Shown here one piece after another: positions 24,601 through 30,330 of a DNA stretch of 64,000 nt. A program made the translations under genes and the position numbers. Where the stretch lies: positions 82,978,359-83,042,358 of the forward strand of contig OX375876.1 in assembly GCA_947359465.1 (NCBI GenBank). Reading direction: 5' to 3'. How positions within the stretch are numbered: the first letter of the stretch is position 1; each line of letters starts with the position of its first letter. This DNA comes from Metellina segmentata. Its lineage: Eukaryota; Arthropoda; Arachnida; Araneae; Tetragnathidae. The notes beneath the pieces were generated by a model that had not been told where the DNA came from, did not search any database, and saw nothing but the letters and a program-made list of their open reading frames with translations.

Positions 24601-26881
24601 ATTAACAGCAGAAATGAACATGAAGCTTATTTTATGCACCATTCACAGTATATATAGGCATATAACCACTGTTATAGAAATTAGTAGCAACTTATTTTTT
24701 ATTGAAAAACATTTTCTATTTTTATCATCTTAAAATGAAAATCAGCAATTTATATCACATGGAAATTAAGGAAAAGTTAACATGCTATGCAATATTATAA
24801 CACTAATTTATCGTGTCTAACATTTTTTTTAACGTTTTATTTCACTTACATCTATATATATGCATTATAAATCGTTTTTTTTCTAAATTAGTAATATCAG
24901 ATAATAGTAGTACTAATTTAGATTATTTATGAATATTTTCAAATTTTTGGAGATTTTTCATCTTTAGGAAAAGTATATTTTGTAGCAACTTATAACCACC
25001 AGATGGTAAGAGTATATTACATTAGCAGCTCTAATATCACAGTGGGTGGCGAATGTGTTGCGGAGGAACATGCAAGCCTGGTACTCAACTATGATTCTGT
25101 ATGTTACACCACTGCATCATAGCAAACTCTTGAACCTATTGCCCAGTTGTTATAAATGTGCTGTACAATGCCAGTGAGTCAACATCAAACATGAAATAAG
25201 AGCGAATAGAAAAAACCTGATTGTCCCCTTCTTGGGTGCAACACTTTGAGATACCATCAATATCAATGAACTCCTTGTCTAATAATTTGTATTGAGAATA
25301 AAAAAGGAAAACAGAGGAAGCTATGCAAAATAATCTGCACATTTTTTTTATATATGCGGTTGATGACAGTAATAAAAAAATAAGAATCAGTAGAAAGTGT
25401 CCAGACCAGGGACAAAATGTAATATCAGTGGAAGTTTTGTCAGAACTGCCATGGAATAGTCTAACAAAAATGGCATAATACCGAGCAAGAGAAGGTTTCT
25501 TTGGTAAATCATATGTCCTGCAGTCCATAGAAAAGATTAATGCCTTTACGTTGCGGGAAGGTAGGTACTTGCTTTGGATCCAATCAATCTGAGGTAGCTC
25601 TCAAGATCATAACAATGTCAGACACTACCGCAGCTATTGAACGAAGTTTTAGCACTTACAGGTCAATCCACTCTGCTAATCGGAATAGGTTATCTGTCGA
25701 AAGAAGTGGCAAACTAAAATGTTGCACATAATATGAAACTTTTGAAAGAATTTTTCCCCCAATGGCGGGCACATATGAACTTAATCATTGGCCACTACAA
25801 GGCCAGAACTGATGGCCACTTGTGAAGGATCACCCAGTGGGAGGAACATCATTGCCCCTAACAAAGGACAGCACAATATACATCCATGCCCTGACCACGG
25901 ATTCGAAACAGGAACCTTCCGATCGAGAGGCCAACACCTTAACCACTAGACCGGTTGGTCGGCTTACTTTTGAAAGAAAGGAAACATGAGAAGCCTATTC
26001 AGAATTTTGCAGGAGCTTGTAGATGATAAATGTTAACTTCAGATTCAGAAATGATTATTAGATGAAAGTACTGTTAAAGATAAAAGTACAAAAAATTAAG
26101 TTATTTTTAATGTTAAGACTCCAAGAAATACTACTACATTTTAAAATTAGCATTCTTTTTCATGTATTCATACGCCATATTTTTTATGCATTTAGAAAAG
26201 AAAATTTTCTATTATTCTCCTGCTGGAGAATATTCTCTAAAAGATTATTACTGAGAATTTTACAACTCTAAATCTGAGAATGCAAAAATATTGCCTAAAA
26301 TTTCCACATCTTCAAAAACTCAACAACAATTCATTTACTAACCCATGAGAATTGATAGTACAAAGATCTAGTTAAAAGTATGAGCACAAAGTTGATAAAT
26401 GTTCTATAAAAAAAGGGATAGCTTCCAAATTTGAAAATAGAGTATCTTATAATTTGGCTTAGCCAATCCATCCTTGAGAAGAGTTAAACTAAATTTTCCA
26501 TACTACCAAAAGAAGCAACTGCTCTGTAAAAAAATTCAACTATGACAACGTATAAAAATTAAAAATATCAGGAAATGTTCTTATAACTGCTTTGAAAAAA
26601 AAATCAGCAGCAATATTTCATGTTACGAAAGGATAAAAATAAAGTGTTTAGTAAGCTTAGATTTTGACATAAATAAATGAACTCATACCCATTAAAACTG
26701 ATCCCATAACTTCGAATATAGTTGCAAGGACACATGCTTGACGTAGTGTGAGAACTTTGGAGCCCACAGAAGTACCAAATGAGTTGGCGACATCATTTGC
26801 ACCAACACCAAATGCTAAGAAAAATCCCACAATGAAACCTAATACCAGAATCCAAAGCACTTCAGGTGAATGTTGATCCAT
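531..26881 (-). CDS. PiT: PiT/SLC20 sodium-phosphate cotransporter, ten coding exons, C-terminal part outside window
   Basis: Spliced gene, coding join (minus strand, in order) 26881-26689, 21620-21519, 21429-21289, 16816-16731, 14552-14456, 13767-13648, 12834-12787, 6766-6713, 6557-6451, 643-531: 1061 nt, about 353 residues. PiT proteins import inorganic phosphate with sodium across the plasma membrane. Seen: the first PiT signature [11 protein letters not shown] (residues 26-36), the conserved stretch [28 protein letters not shown], a likely seven hydrophobic segments before the loop, a polar loop (residues about 247-325), then [18 protein letters not shown], the start of the second signature repeat. 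Known: the two inverted repeats carrying GANDVAN-type motifs define the family. All borders are GT-AG and every exon phase fits. The loop is short compared with vertebrate PiT1/2; extra phase-compatible loop exons hidden in the 5.8- and 6.0-kb introns cannot be excluded. Start is MDQHSPEV, because an acceptor lies 5 nt upstream of that ATG. Confidence 0.95.
644..3077. other. Intron sequence, nothing recognised
   Basis: AT-rich intron of PiT. Short open frames here have no recognisable domain and fit chance expectation. Confidence 0.7.
3105..3890 (+). pseudogene. Integrase C-terminal half of the LTR element
   Basis: One reading frame with a single internal TAA (3567-3569) encodes the second half of a retroelement integrase core and its C-terminal domain. 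Seen: [10 protein letters not shown] and, 35 residues after that Asp, the Glu of [11 protein letters not shown] (a D35E spacing), plus YHPQSNG. The first catalytic Asp was lost with the deletion. After the stop the same frame continues for about 107 residues ([13 protein letters not shown] and a basic tail) to a TAA at 3888. One nonsense codon suggests a fairly young copy. No role in the host is indicated. Confidence 0.85.
3979..4293 (+). repeat. 3' LTR of the gypsy-type element
   Basis: Starts TGTAGTGATC after a G-rich polypurine run. Contains AGCCAATGAG (CCAAT box), TAATAAAAG (TATA-like) about 30 bp later, and AATAAA (polyadenylation signal) near 4184. Ends at CA followed by TAGT, matching the 5' flank. 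Confidence 0.7.
4294..5437. other. Intron sequence, nothing recognised
   Basis: AT-rich sequence between the LTR element and the LINE fragment; no exon or element signature seen. Confidence 0.65.
5451..5890 (-). mobile_element. 5'-truncated LINE (Jockey-like) insertion
   Basis: 440-bp insertion flanked by the 13-bp duplication AGGTTTTGTAAAA (5438-5450 and 5891-5903). On the minus strand it encodes the end of a non-LTR ORF2: [35 protein letters not shown] and a CPLC...HLAEC zinc-knuckle-like end, then a stop and a short A-rich tail (AATAAAAATAAAGAA). Truncation with duplication is the usual product of target-primed reverse transcription. Reverse transcriptase and endonuclease are absent. Confidence 0.82.
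6451..6557 (-). CDS. PiT: PiT loop exon (residues 281-316)
   Basis: Acceptor TTTGTTCAACAG|GA, donor AAAATT|GTAAGTTAAG. Encodes [20 protein letters not shown] followed by [15 protein letters not shown], a Ser/Thr-rich polar stretch of the loop. Phase 1 in, phase 0 out, joining in frame to the exon at 643. A 155-bp intron separates it from the previous exon. Confidence 0.83.
6713..6766 (-). CDS. PiT: PiT loop micro-exon (residues 263-281)
   Basis: 54-nt exon between TTGTTCTCTTAG|CA and AATG|GTAAGTTA. Encodes [17 protein letters not shown]. Phase 1 in and out, so also skippable. It lies 6020 bp from the previous exon because that intron has taken in several mobile elements. Confidence 0.8.
6767..7690. 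other. Intron sequence with possible hAT end
   Basis: Mostly unassigned. CAGGGTTGGTAAAAACC near 7355 resembles a hAT terminus, but no partner end or duplication was found. Confidence 0.35.
7691..8387 (-). mobile_element. Pogo/Tigger-type DNA transposon remnant
   Basis: A minus-strand open stretch (8014-7691, 107 aa) resembles the tail of Tigger/jerky DDE transposases: acidic [14 protein letters not shown], then [20 protein letters not shown] and [13 protein letters not shown] terminus-like sequence CAGTCGAGCCCACTTATTGC begins at 8387 next to TA (8388-8389), as in pogo/Tigger elements. The catalytic domain is missing between them. The opposite end was not found. An alternative, a PiT loop exon, is unlikely because splice borders are lacking. 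Confidence 0.55.
8398..8668. repeat. Diverged tandem duplication, about 179-bp period
   Basis: 8398-8489 and 8577-8668 share an order of short blocks (TTTGAAA, TTATGGTACAAATATTTTT versus TTGTGGTACAATTATTTTT, TAAATAAA, TCGATGCAAT). Non-coding intron sequence of unknown origin. Confidence 0.55.
9009..9350. repeat. Tandem duplication, 224-bp period
   Basis: 9009-9125 and 9232-9350 align, including GTTTAATTTGG, TTTGATTTAC or CTTGATTTAC, and the pair GTCGGAATCAACGAGG and GTCAGAATCAACAAGG. Low-complexity T-rich intron DNA between. Confidence 0.6.
9708..9840. repeat. Short tandem duplication, about 84-bp period
   Basis: TTTCTCTTTCAGGGAA followed by CACATGTCATGTTGGG occurs twice, starting at 9708 and 9792. 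CTTTCAGGG resembles a splice acceptor but is on the strand opposite to PiT. Confidence 0.6.
9880..10035 (+). mobile_element. Fragment of the Helitron-like family
   Basis: Contains GTTGGTTTGCGAAGC and, at about 9976-10030, the order ATACGTAGCAATCACC then GAGCAGAGG, matching the near-3' part of the element at 11485-12701 (AATCACCGGGGGTTAGCGAG). No termini retained. Confidence 0.5.
10474..11024. mobile_element. hAT-type MITE with 8-bp target duplication
   Basis: 551 bp flanked by perfect TATTAGTC repeats (10466-10473 and 11025-11032). Ends are CAGGGCTCTAAATA and, reversed, CAGGTCTCGAAATAG, a hAT-style terminus. Both ends carry internal short palindromic blocks built on GGTGCAC/GTGCACC. No coding capacity; it would need an autonomous hAT transposase. 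Confidence 0.9.
11485..12701 (+). mobile_element. Non-autonomous Helitron-like element
   Basis: Starts TCTCTACAATTATAAAAGGA, then a TTTGTCTGTATGTTTG run and ATGGGATTTGGCACACAGGT, and ends in the hairpin CTGGCCAC-ATA-GTGGCTAG, terminal bases CTAG followed by T. A 5' TC and 3' CTRR with a hairpin are Helitron hallmarks, though here the hairpin reaches the end itself. Other copies at 17043 and 32199-35077 share both ends. Internal repeats include GGATTTGAAATCTGCGGAAA (twice) and the palindrome TTGGTTTGCGAAGCAAACCA. No Rep/helicase coding is visible. Confidence 0.72.
12787..12834 (-). CDS. PiT: PiT loop micro-exon (residues 247-263)
   Basis: 48-nt exon between CTTCTAG|AT and GAAA|GTAAGTC. Encodes [16 protein letters not shown], an acidic polar stretch suited to the poorly conserved loop. 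Support is from perfect splice borders and phase continuity (1 in, 1 out), not family similarity. As a phase-1/phase-1 exon it could be skipped without a frameshift. Confidence 0.8.
13333..13600. mobile_element. MITE with TA duplication (pogo-like ends)
   Basis: 268 bp with ends CAGCACAAAGTCCC and, reversed, CAGTACAAAGTCCAAAATCC, flanked by TA (13331-13332 and 13601-13602). Same family as 22976-23279. Non-coding; lies just downstream of the PiT exon at 13648-13767. Confidence 0.75.
13648..13767 (-). CDS. PiT: PiT exon (residues 207-247)
   Basis: Acceptor AATTTTCTAG|AT, donor GCAA|GTAAGT. Encodes [20 protein letters not shown] followed by [20 protein letters not shown]: the LGFD motif and last membrane segment before the cytoplasmic loop. 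A MITE (13333-13600) ends only 48 bp downstream of its donor. Confidence 0.92.
14456..14552 (-). CDS. PiT: PiT exon (residues 175-207)
   Basis: Acceptor TTTTTTTATACAG|GAT, donor CATT|GTAAGTACAG. Encodes [20 protein letters not shown] then [12 protein letters not shown]. The LPxFxxxTxxxNLFSxxxxGxP pattern is that of the SLC20 segment before the central loop. Phase 0 in, phase 1 out. Confidence 0.93.
14678..14888 (-). mobile_element. tRNA-derived SINE (body type 2)
   Basis: The tRNA-like head is at the high-coordinate end. Reading the minus strand, GGTTCCTGGTTCGAATCC is a pol III B box and a degraded A box precedes it. The body includes the reverse of GGCACCCAGTGGGTGG. Flanks share ATTTATTTA (14669-14677 and 14889-14897), a weak duplication because the area is AT-rich. 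Related to 25751-25965. Confidence 0.7.
14898..16730. other. Intron sequence, nothing recognised
   Basis: AT-rich PiT intron with no exon or element signature that I can support. Confidence 0.6.
16731..16816 (-). CDS. PiT: PiT exon (residues 146-174)
   Basis: Acceptor CGTTTCAG|TG, donor CAAAA|GTAAGTATG. Encodes [20 protein letters not shown] and VKKFIISK, the membrane segment that follows the ISGTH region in PiT proteins (SWFVSPLLSG in mammals). Enters in phase 1 and leaves in phase 0. The 4472-bp intron before it holds the GTCATGTATGTGAC region and a Tc1 remnant. Confidence 0.93.
17043..17190 (-). mobile_element. Helitron-like fragment (3' end)
   Basis: The minus strand ends in a decayed hairpin and CTAG followed by T, as in the other copies. 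Upstream of that are the family blocks CAAATCCGTTGA and TGGTGTAAAATTTTCC (plus-strand reading). Only the 3' part remains. Confidence 0.6.
17535..19011 (+). mobile_element. Candidate decayed transposon: inverted 14-bp motif clusters around a pseudogene
   Basis: Motif GTCATGTATGTGAC occurs at 17690, 17712 and 17754 with a variant at 17732 (steps of 22, 20 and 22 bp), and its reverse complement GTCACATACATGAC at 18790, 18809 and 18998, with one more at 17535. The inner clusters thus face each other around the gene relic at 17870-18660. Subterminal repeats of this kind are known as transposase-binding sites in several DNA transposons; applying that here is inference. I found no terminal inverted repeats or target duplication, so the true ends are unknown. 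It sits in PiT intron 3 on the strand opposite to PiT. Confidence 0.45.
17870..18660 (+). pseudogene. Relic of an uncharacterised SDG...SHGKG protein family
   Basis: Frame 17870-18181 starts [20 protein letters not shown] and reaches [14 protein letters not shown]; near 18130 the frame shifts by one, after which [20 protein letters not shown] continues to [14 protein letters not shown] and a TGA. A further open part (18332-18577) ends [13 protein letters not shown], then after a stop [20 protein letters not shown]. From memory, arthropod and cnidarian genomes carry many unnamed proteins with VTLFT...SDG.(S)SQ(F/Y)KN...(A)TSHGKG..DG(I/V)GG..K and a small C-terminal KPY/YPG-type domain; this relic keeps the same order. 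Function unknown; many copies per genome suggest mobile-element origin. At least two stops and one frameshift make this copy dead. Confidence 0.65.
19172..19363 (+). other. Short open frame downstream of the relic
   Basis: 63 codons including [17 protein letters not shown]. Possibly the eroded C-terminus of the same relic, since it lies 500 bp downstream on the same strand and starts inside a degraded motif copy (GTCATATACAT). No firm similarity. Confidence 0.2.
19611..19711. repeat. Imperfect 40-bp inverted repeat (hairpin)
   Basis: Arms 19611-19649 and 19671-19711 pair through GACCAATAAAGATAAAA and TTTTATCTTTATTGGTC, with about 21 bp between. Could be a small MITE; no duplication identified. 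Confidence 0.7.
20140..20938 (+). pseudogene. Tc1-like transposase remnant with 3' terminus
   Basis: Broken frames encode [19 protein letters not shown] (N-terminal helix-turn-helix part) and, at 20424-20690, [28 protein letters not shown] and [12 protein letters not shown], the first catalytic Asp motif of Tc1 transposases. The second Asp and Glu regions are deleted: sequence jumps to a 3' end ATTTTGGACACCAGTG at 20938 followed by TA. The 5' terminus was not found. Lies in PiT intron 3, opposite strand to PiT. Confidence 0.8.
21084..21317 (-). repeat. Source copy of an intragenic duplication (exon 3 end and intron)
   Basis: This block covers the last 29 bases of the PiT exon 21289-21429, its donor site and 205 bp of the next intron. 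It aligns nearly base for base with 22181-22410 in the same orientation. Confidence 0.9.
21289..21429 (-). CDS. PiT: PiT exon (residues 99-146)
   Basis: Acceptor ATTTTTCAG|GG, donor ATTG|GTAAGTTT. Encodes [20 protein letters not shown] then [20 protein letters not shown]; the [13 protein letters not shown] core is a strongly conserved PiT feature. Only 89 bp of intron separate it from the previous exon. Its 3' end and donor are duplicated about 1.1 kb upstream in the gene, at 22181-22410. Confidence 0.95.
21519..21620 (-). CDS. PiT: PiT exon (residues 65-99)
   Basis: Acceptor TAATTTCAG|GA, donor ATAG|GTAGGT. Encodes [19 protein letters not shown] followed by the start of segment 3 ([11 protein letters not shown]). 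[13 protein letters not shown] matches the conserved cytoplasmic stretch after segment 2 in SLC20 proteins. Enters and leaves in phase 1. The intron before it is 5068 bp and full of hAT-type elements. Confidence 0.95.
22181..22410 (-). repeat. Duplicated fragment of PiT exon 3 with donor site
   Basis: Copy of 21084-21317 placed in the intron before exon 2. On the minus strand it reads TGGAAAATGTTGGGTAAAAT then TG|GTAAGTTT (WKMLGKI and an intact donor), with no acceptor or exon start. It cannot act as a full exon but keeps a real-looking 5' splice site. Confidence 0.9.
22436..23759 (+). mobile_element. hAT (Ac-like) element, copy 1, non-coding
   Basis: Ends TACAGATGTAAAATTC and, reversed, TGGAGATGTGAGCAGAGAAT, both close to AGAGAATATTCTC-type palindromes (22470, 23733). 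Flanks AATTAGAC and GACTAGAC agree at 6 of 8 positions. Long stretches are the reverse complement of copy 2 (24522-26270). Interrupted by a MITE at 22976-23279. Termini resemble the TAGGGATGAAA type of Ac. Confidence 0.7.
22976..23279. mobile_element. MITE inside hAT copy 1
   Basis: Ends CTGTACAAAGTTCC and, reversed, CAGTACGAAGTCCAAAATCC, flanked by TA (22974-22975, 23280-23281). The related hAT copy at 24522-26270 lacks it and shows the uninterrupted site, so the borders are supported by an empty-site comparison. Same family as 13333-13600. Confidence 0.85.
25540..25731 (+). pseudogene. hAT transposase C-terminal dimerisation fragment
   Basis: 64 codons ending [20 protein letters not shown] followed by [11 protein letters not shown]. 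The pattern ERxFSxxxxIHxxxRNRLxxER is the hAT-family dimerisation domain. The catalytic RNase H-like domain is gone. A SINE is inserted 20 bp downstream of its stop. Confidence 0.85.
25751..25965 (-). mobile_element. tRNA-derived SINE (body type 2)
   Basis: 215 bp flanked by the perfect 13-bp duplication ACTTTTGAAAGAA (25738-25750 and 25966-25978). Minus strand begins AAGCCGACCAACCGGTCTAG with A box TAGTGGTTAAGG, then a B box TTTCGAATCC, then a body ending in A-rich sequence. Inserted into hAT copy 2. Same head as 51505-51836 but a different body. Confidence 0.9.
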
Positions 26882-26886
26882 TGTAT
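26689..26886 (-). CDS. PiT: PiT exon with start codon (residues 1-65)
   Basis: The acceptor TTTTTCTTTCAG ends at 26887; the exon starts with ATACA and the ATG is at 26881-26879, so at least one untranslated exon must lie upstream. It encodes transmembrane segment 1 ([16 protein letters not shown]), the signature [19 protein letters not shown] and segment 2 ([16 protein letters not shown]). The donor is G|GTATGAGT at 26688; the exon ends in phase 1. The open frame runs further upstream to another Met, but that stretch is intron. Confidence 0.95.
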
Positions 26887-28074
26887 CTGAAAGAAAAACA
26901 ATTTTTTTATTTGATACTGTTAAATAAATTTTATTGAAAGTGAGTATCACATAAACAGACATACAAGAACTACATCCCCAAAACTAAATTAATCATGATT
27001 CAATGAAAATGAAGTTAATTTAGGTATGGATGAACACTAAATTTTTTTTAAACATTGTTTAACATTTAAAGTAATGTAGTACCTAAAATCCTTGTTAAGT
27101 GATGCAAAAAACGAATAGAAATATTCGAAATAACAAATACTAATATTTGGTCAAACATTATTCTTTCAATAATTCAACATATTTGTTAGATTCATTTTAT
27201 GAACAGCTAGCCATATGAAGAATGGAATGGATTAGTGTACTGGGATGCATGAAAAGCAAGGTTGATATTGACCAAAAACCTTCTGGTTTATTTTGGAAGA
27301 GTTAATTTTGCAATGTTTCATACAAGAGGAAACTCATTTGACAAATCAAAAATTTCCTTACATACTTCAAAACAGTACTTTGATGAATTTTTAATGTGTT
27401 GTGATGAGGATGAGCAAATCTTACAGCACTGAGAAATATTTATGCAAATAAGGCAACAATGAATTGGTGTCAAAGCGTTATGGAAAAAATAAGACTGGAA
27501 AGACTTTTTAAAATAAAATTTACAAGTTGATACACTATGAATATTTAATATGCAAGATTACTTACCATATTGGGTACTTTCAGATTAGACTATTGTATTA
27601 AAATGATATACTAAATATCATGGACATCTCTAGAACGGTCTTACAAATGCAATGAAATACATGCAAGATTCAGATTTTAAATGTCTACCACATCACAAAT
27701 GTGTAGCAATGTTTATTTCTCAAGTCAATCGTAGTAAATTCAGTATGAAAACATATTGTAGGTATATTTCATTATGCCTAACCTCCAAAAAGAATTCAAG
27801 AATTTCAGGCACATATTCAAGTAAAAACTTGCACATGCATGCAACTAAATTATATTTATATAAACTTTGAAAAAAAAAATGGTTGGATAAATTTTTAAAA
27901 TATAACAAGTCACAGAAACCTGATACAGAACACAATTTGAAAATCAAAATTTGTTAACACAAGAACTTCACAAAAAATAGAAAATTGTTGGAAAAGGAAA
28001 CTTATCTGTCGAAAATTGATATTAAACGCACTGTTAAAAACAGATTCGTATTCCAATACAAAATGACTACCTAC
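26887..28074 (-). other. Probable intron in the 5' untranslated region of PiT
   Basis: An acceptor ends at 26887, so an upstream exon must exist. The best donor I see is CAG|GTAGGTAG at 28074. Nothing else recognised in this stretch. Confidence 0.4.
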
Positions 28075-28345
28075 CTGATATGTAGTCGAAAAAAGGTTTC
28101 TAAACTGTGTCAAGTAACTACACAACACACTATATTGTTTTTGGACTTCGAATATTCAAAACTTTTGAAATTCATGGTTAATCATTCAATTTATTAAACA
28201 CATAAACAATGTTTAACACGTGTCGAAAAGCACGTGTAATACCGTTAAATGGCAGATGTAGAAAGGAAAATAAAAGACAAAACAATTTGTAGCTCGTCGG
28301 CGAGTGCGCGCGGTTTGCGGTTCGGCATCACTACTTCGACGATTT
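28075..28345 (-). promoter_or_regulatory. Candidate first exon and promoter of PiT
   Basis: The block around 28290-28340 is far richer in GC and CpG (CGTCGGCGAGTGCGCGCGG) than its surroundings, as expected for a housekeeping promoter. Downstream in gene orientation, TATCAG|GTAGGTAG at 28075/28074 is a good donor. Two CACGTG boxes lie at 28217-28222 and 28231-28236. No TATA box or initiator can be assigned, and the start site is unknown. Confidence 0.35.
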
Positions 28346-28754
28346 AGCTTCGTTTATTTCAAGCTTTGAAGTGGCCAACCTATCGCTCTGAATCAAAATT
28401 ACCGAGGTTTTCAGAATTTTGTAATTTTGGACCTTTTCTGATTTTGACCCTTTTATTTTCATTTCGACATATTATAATAATATTTAAAATTGGTAATCGG
28501 TCATCATTTTATTTTCTACTTTATCAGCTAGCACATGCAATAAAAATTGTTTTCGTGCGAAATGTAAGTTGTTTCTTTGAAGAAAAAAATACCACCGCAA
28601 GAATTGGTAGGTAAATTGGTGGGTAAGAACATAGTTTTCATTTGTAGGGAATCTTCACAAAAAAATTTTTTGTCGCTATTTATAAAAACTTTAATAACAA
28701 GGAGAAAATTAGCACCTCACTAAGGCATAACTTCATAAATATTTTCCTTGGGTT

Positions 28755-28830
28755 AGTGTGGAAGTTTGGAGAGTGGGCTAGCTCAGGTGTTGCTTCGTCA
28801 TCTGACCATGGTTCAAAATTAAGAAGTGGT
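28755..28830 (+). mobile_element. SINE body fragment (type 1)
   Basis: GTGGAAGTTTGGAGAGTGG, CTCAGGTGTTGCTTCGTCAT and CTGACCATGGTTCAAAATTA match the body of the full SINE at 51505-51836. Head and tail missing. Confidence 0.8.
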
Positions 28831-29529
28831 ACAAAATATGGGTACAAAATACAATTTTAAGGCAAAATTTACAAAAATTTGGTACAAATAATGCGCTTTT
28901 ACTCATTTAAAGAATAAAAAACAGCATTTTTCGAATTGTATCACTTTTGAGGGCGATGCGATTAGAAGAAGAATGCGAATAAACGTTCTCTCATTCCAAT
29001 GAGAAGGATTTTCAATGTAAGAAAACCACCAGAAGACGATGATTTTACTTCCTGTTCTAATACGGAATACATACGGGAAGCAAGTTAAGCCAGAAAACAG
29101 TTGTGTGCTACCTGTATTTATCTTAACAGCAAAAATCTCTTGCAGAAAACTAAACGCGATTGGAAGAAACATAACAAGAAGAATATTAAAGTAATAATTA
29201 ATAAACGTAATTTATAACTGCTCTGTTAATCAGAACAATAAACTTAGAAACACCGTACACTGTATCAAATCCTCAGAATATTTAGATTAAGTGTAAAAAA
29301 AAAAAAAACACTTTTTTCTCCAAGCTTCTTTAATCTGGTGGTTGGTGAAAGAATATTGAACGTACAGTGACCTTTGTGGGTTGCGATGCATAACAATGTA
29401 TTCACAACGGTGAGTGTTAAATGAGAATTCTCTGATATATAAAGTCTTCCAGTCTTGCACAAGAGAATAATATATTTTACTTGTGAAAAAGGCAAAATGT
29501 TGCTGTCCTTTTACGTTCAAGCGCTCTTA

Positions 29530-29762
29530 AGCCGCGTATACATTTGCAAGCCGAACCGTTAGAGAGCCTCTAGTTCTCATGATTTGGAAGGGGTTTTGGG
29601 CGCCAAACGAGCGGCTCGTGAACCGCTCGTGGTGATGCGCTTCCTGTCGGTTTTTCAAAGAACACAAAGGCGTTCTCGGTTCAGATTTCCACGGCATTGT
29701 GAGTAGTTCGTTGCTTTTTTTTTATGCTCGCGAGCCTCCGGGCTCTATCGACATCATCGGTG
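29530..29762. other. GC-rich unassigned block with hairpin
   Basis: Starts near TTAAGCCGCGTATACATTTG. Contains the hairpin ACGAGCGG-CTCGTGAA-CCGCTCGT (29607-29630). Composition contrasts sharply with the AT-rich neighbourhood, suggesting an inserted element, but I found no partner end. Confidence 0.4.
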
Positions 29763-29842
29763 ACTAACAAATGATTGGTCACGGCCTGGTAATTCCGATC
29801 TAGAGGCTAACACCTTAACCACTATACCGGTTGGTCGGCTGT
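29763..29842 (-). mobile_element. SINE head fragment
   Basis: On the minus strand GCCGACCAACCGGTATAGTG followed by GTTAAGGTGTTAGCCTCTAG is identical to the head of the SINE at 51505-51836, with the B box region deleted. Confidence 0.75.
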
Positions 29843-30302
29843 TGATGTAAGTGAAGTCATGTTAAAAAGACACGAAAGAATACTTCTGTCAAAAAATAAT
29901 ACTTTTAAAACTGTTCGAGCGTACGGAATTTCGAAACTACTCATCTTCATTATTATTGCTTTCTGAACGTATAAATAAGGAAATATTCATTTACAGAAAG
30001 TATGTAGAAGTGGAACTCAAAAGATTAAGAAAAGCTGTAATATTTTCTTAATGGATAAGAATTATAACAATCAACACATTTTGTTGTACAAACAATACAA
30101 TATTATTCTAGCAAAGCACACCCGATTTAGTATCCATTGAAAGTCAATTGTTTGTTATCGCATATTTACTATAAAAGTTTTGCGATAAGATAACATAAAA
30201 CGTTCAACATATGAAAAGCGACCGTACCTCTGGAAACATAAGCGCGGTTTTCAAAATAATTTTTTTTGGAAATCATAATAAAAGCTAGGAAGGAGGTTTT
30301 TT

Positions 30303-30330
30303 TTTTTTTGGTGGGGTGGGGGTGGGGGGA
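30303..30330 (+). repeat. Poly-T plus G-run tract
   Basis: T run followed by GGTGGGGTGGGGGTGGGGGG, closely spaced G runs able in principle to form a quadruplex. Short, no further context. Confidence 0.5.

Larger units (their letters stand above)
24522..26270 (-). mobile_element. hAT (Ac-like) element, copy 2, with transposase tail
   Basis: Ends TACAGATGTAAGCAGAG and, reversed, TAGAGTTGTAAAATTC; flanks AATCTAAT and AATCTGAG agree at 6 of 8 positions. Inverted with respect to copy 1: for example 24715-24830 is the reverse complement of about 23400-23510. Carries a hAT dimerisation region on the plus strand and a SINE. Strand is given relative to copy 1. Confidence 0.7.

Noticed and set aside
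25136..25528. 130-codon minus-strand open frame
   Set aside because: Lies inside the hAT copy 24522-26270, no recognisable domain, no splice context.
26887..26962. Upstream start codon for PiT
   Set aside because: The longer open frame crosses a clear acceptor (TTTTTCTTTCAG); the extra residues would be intron.
30303..30330. Quadruplex control element
   Set aside because: Isolated G-rich tract without promoter or gene context; reported only as a repeat.
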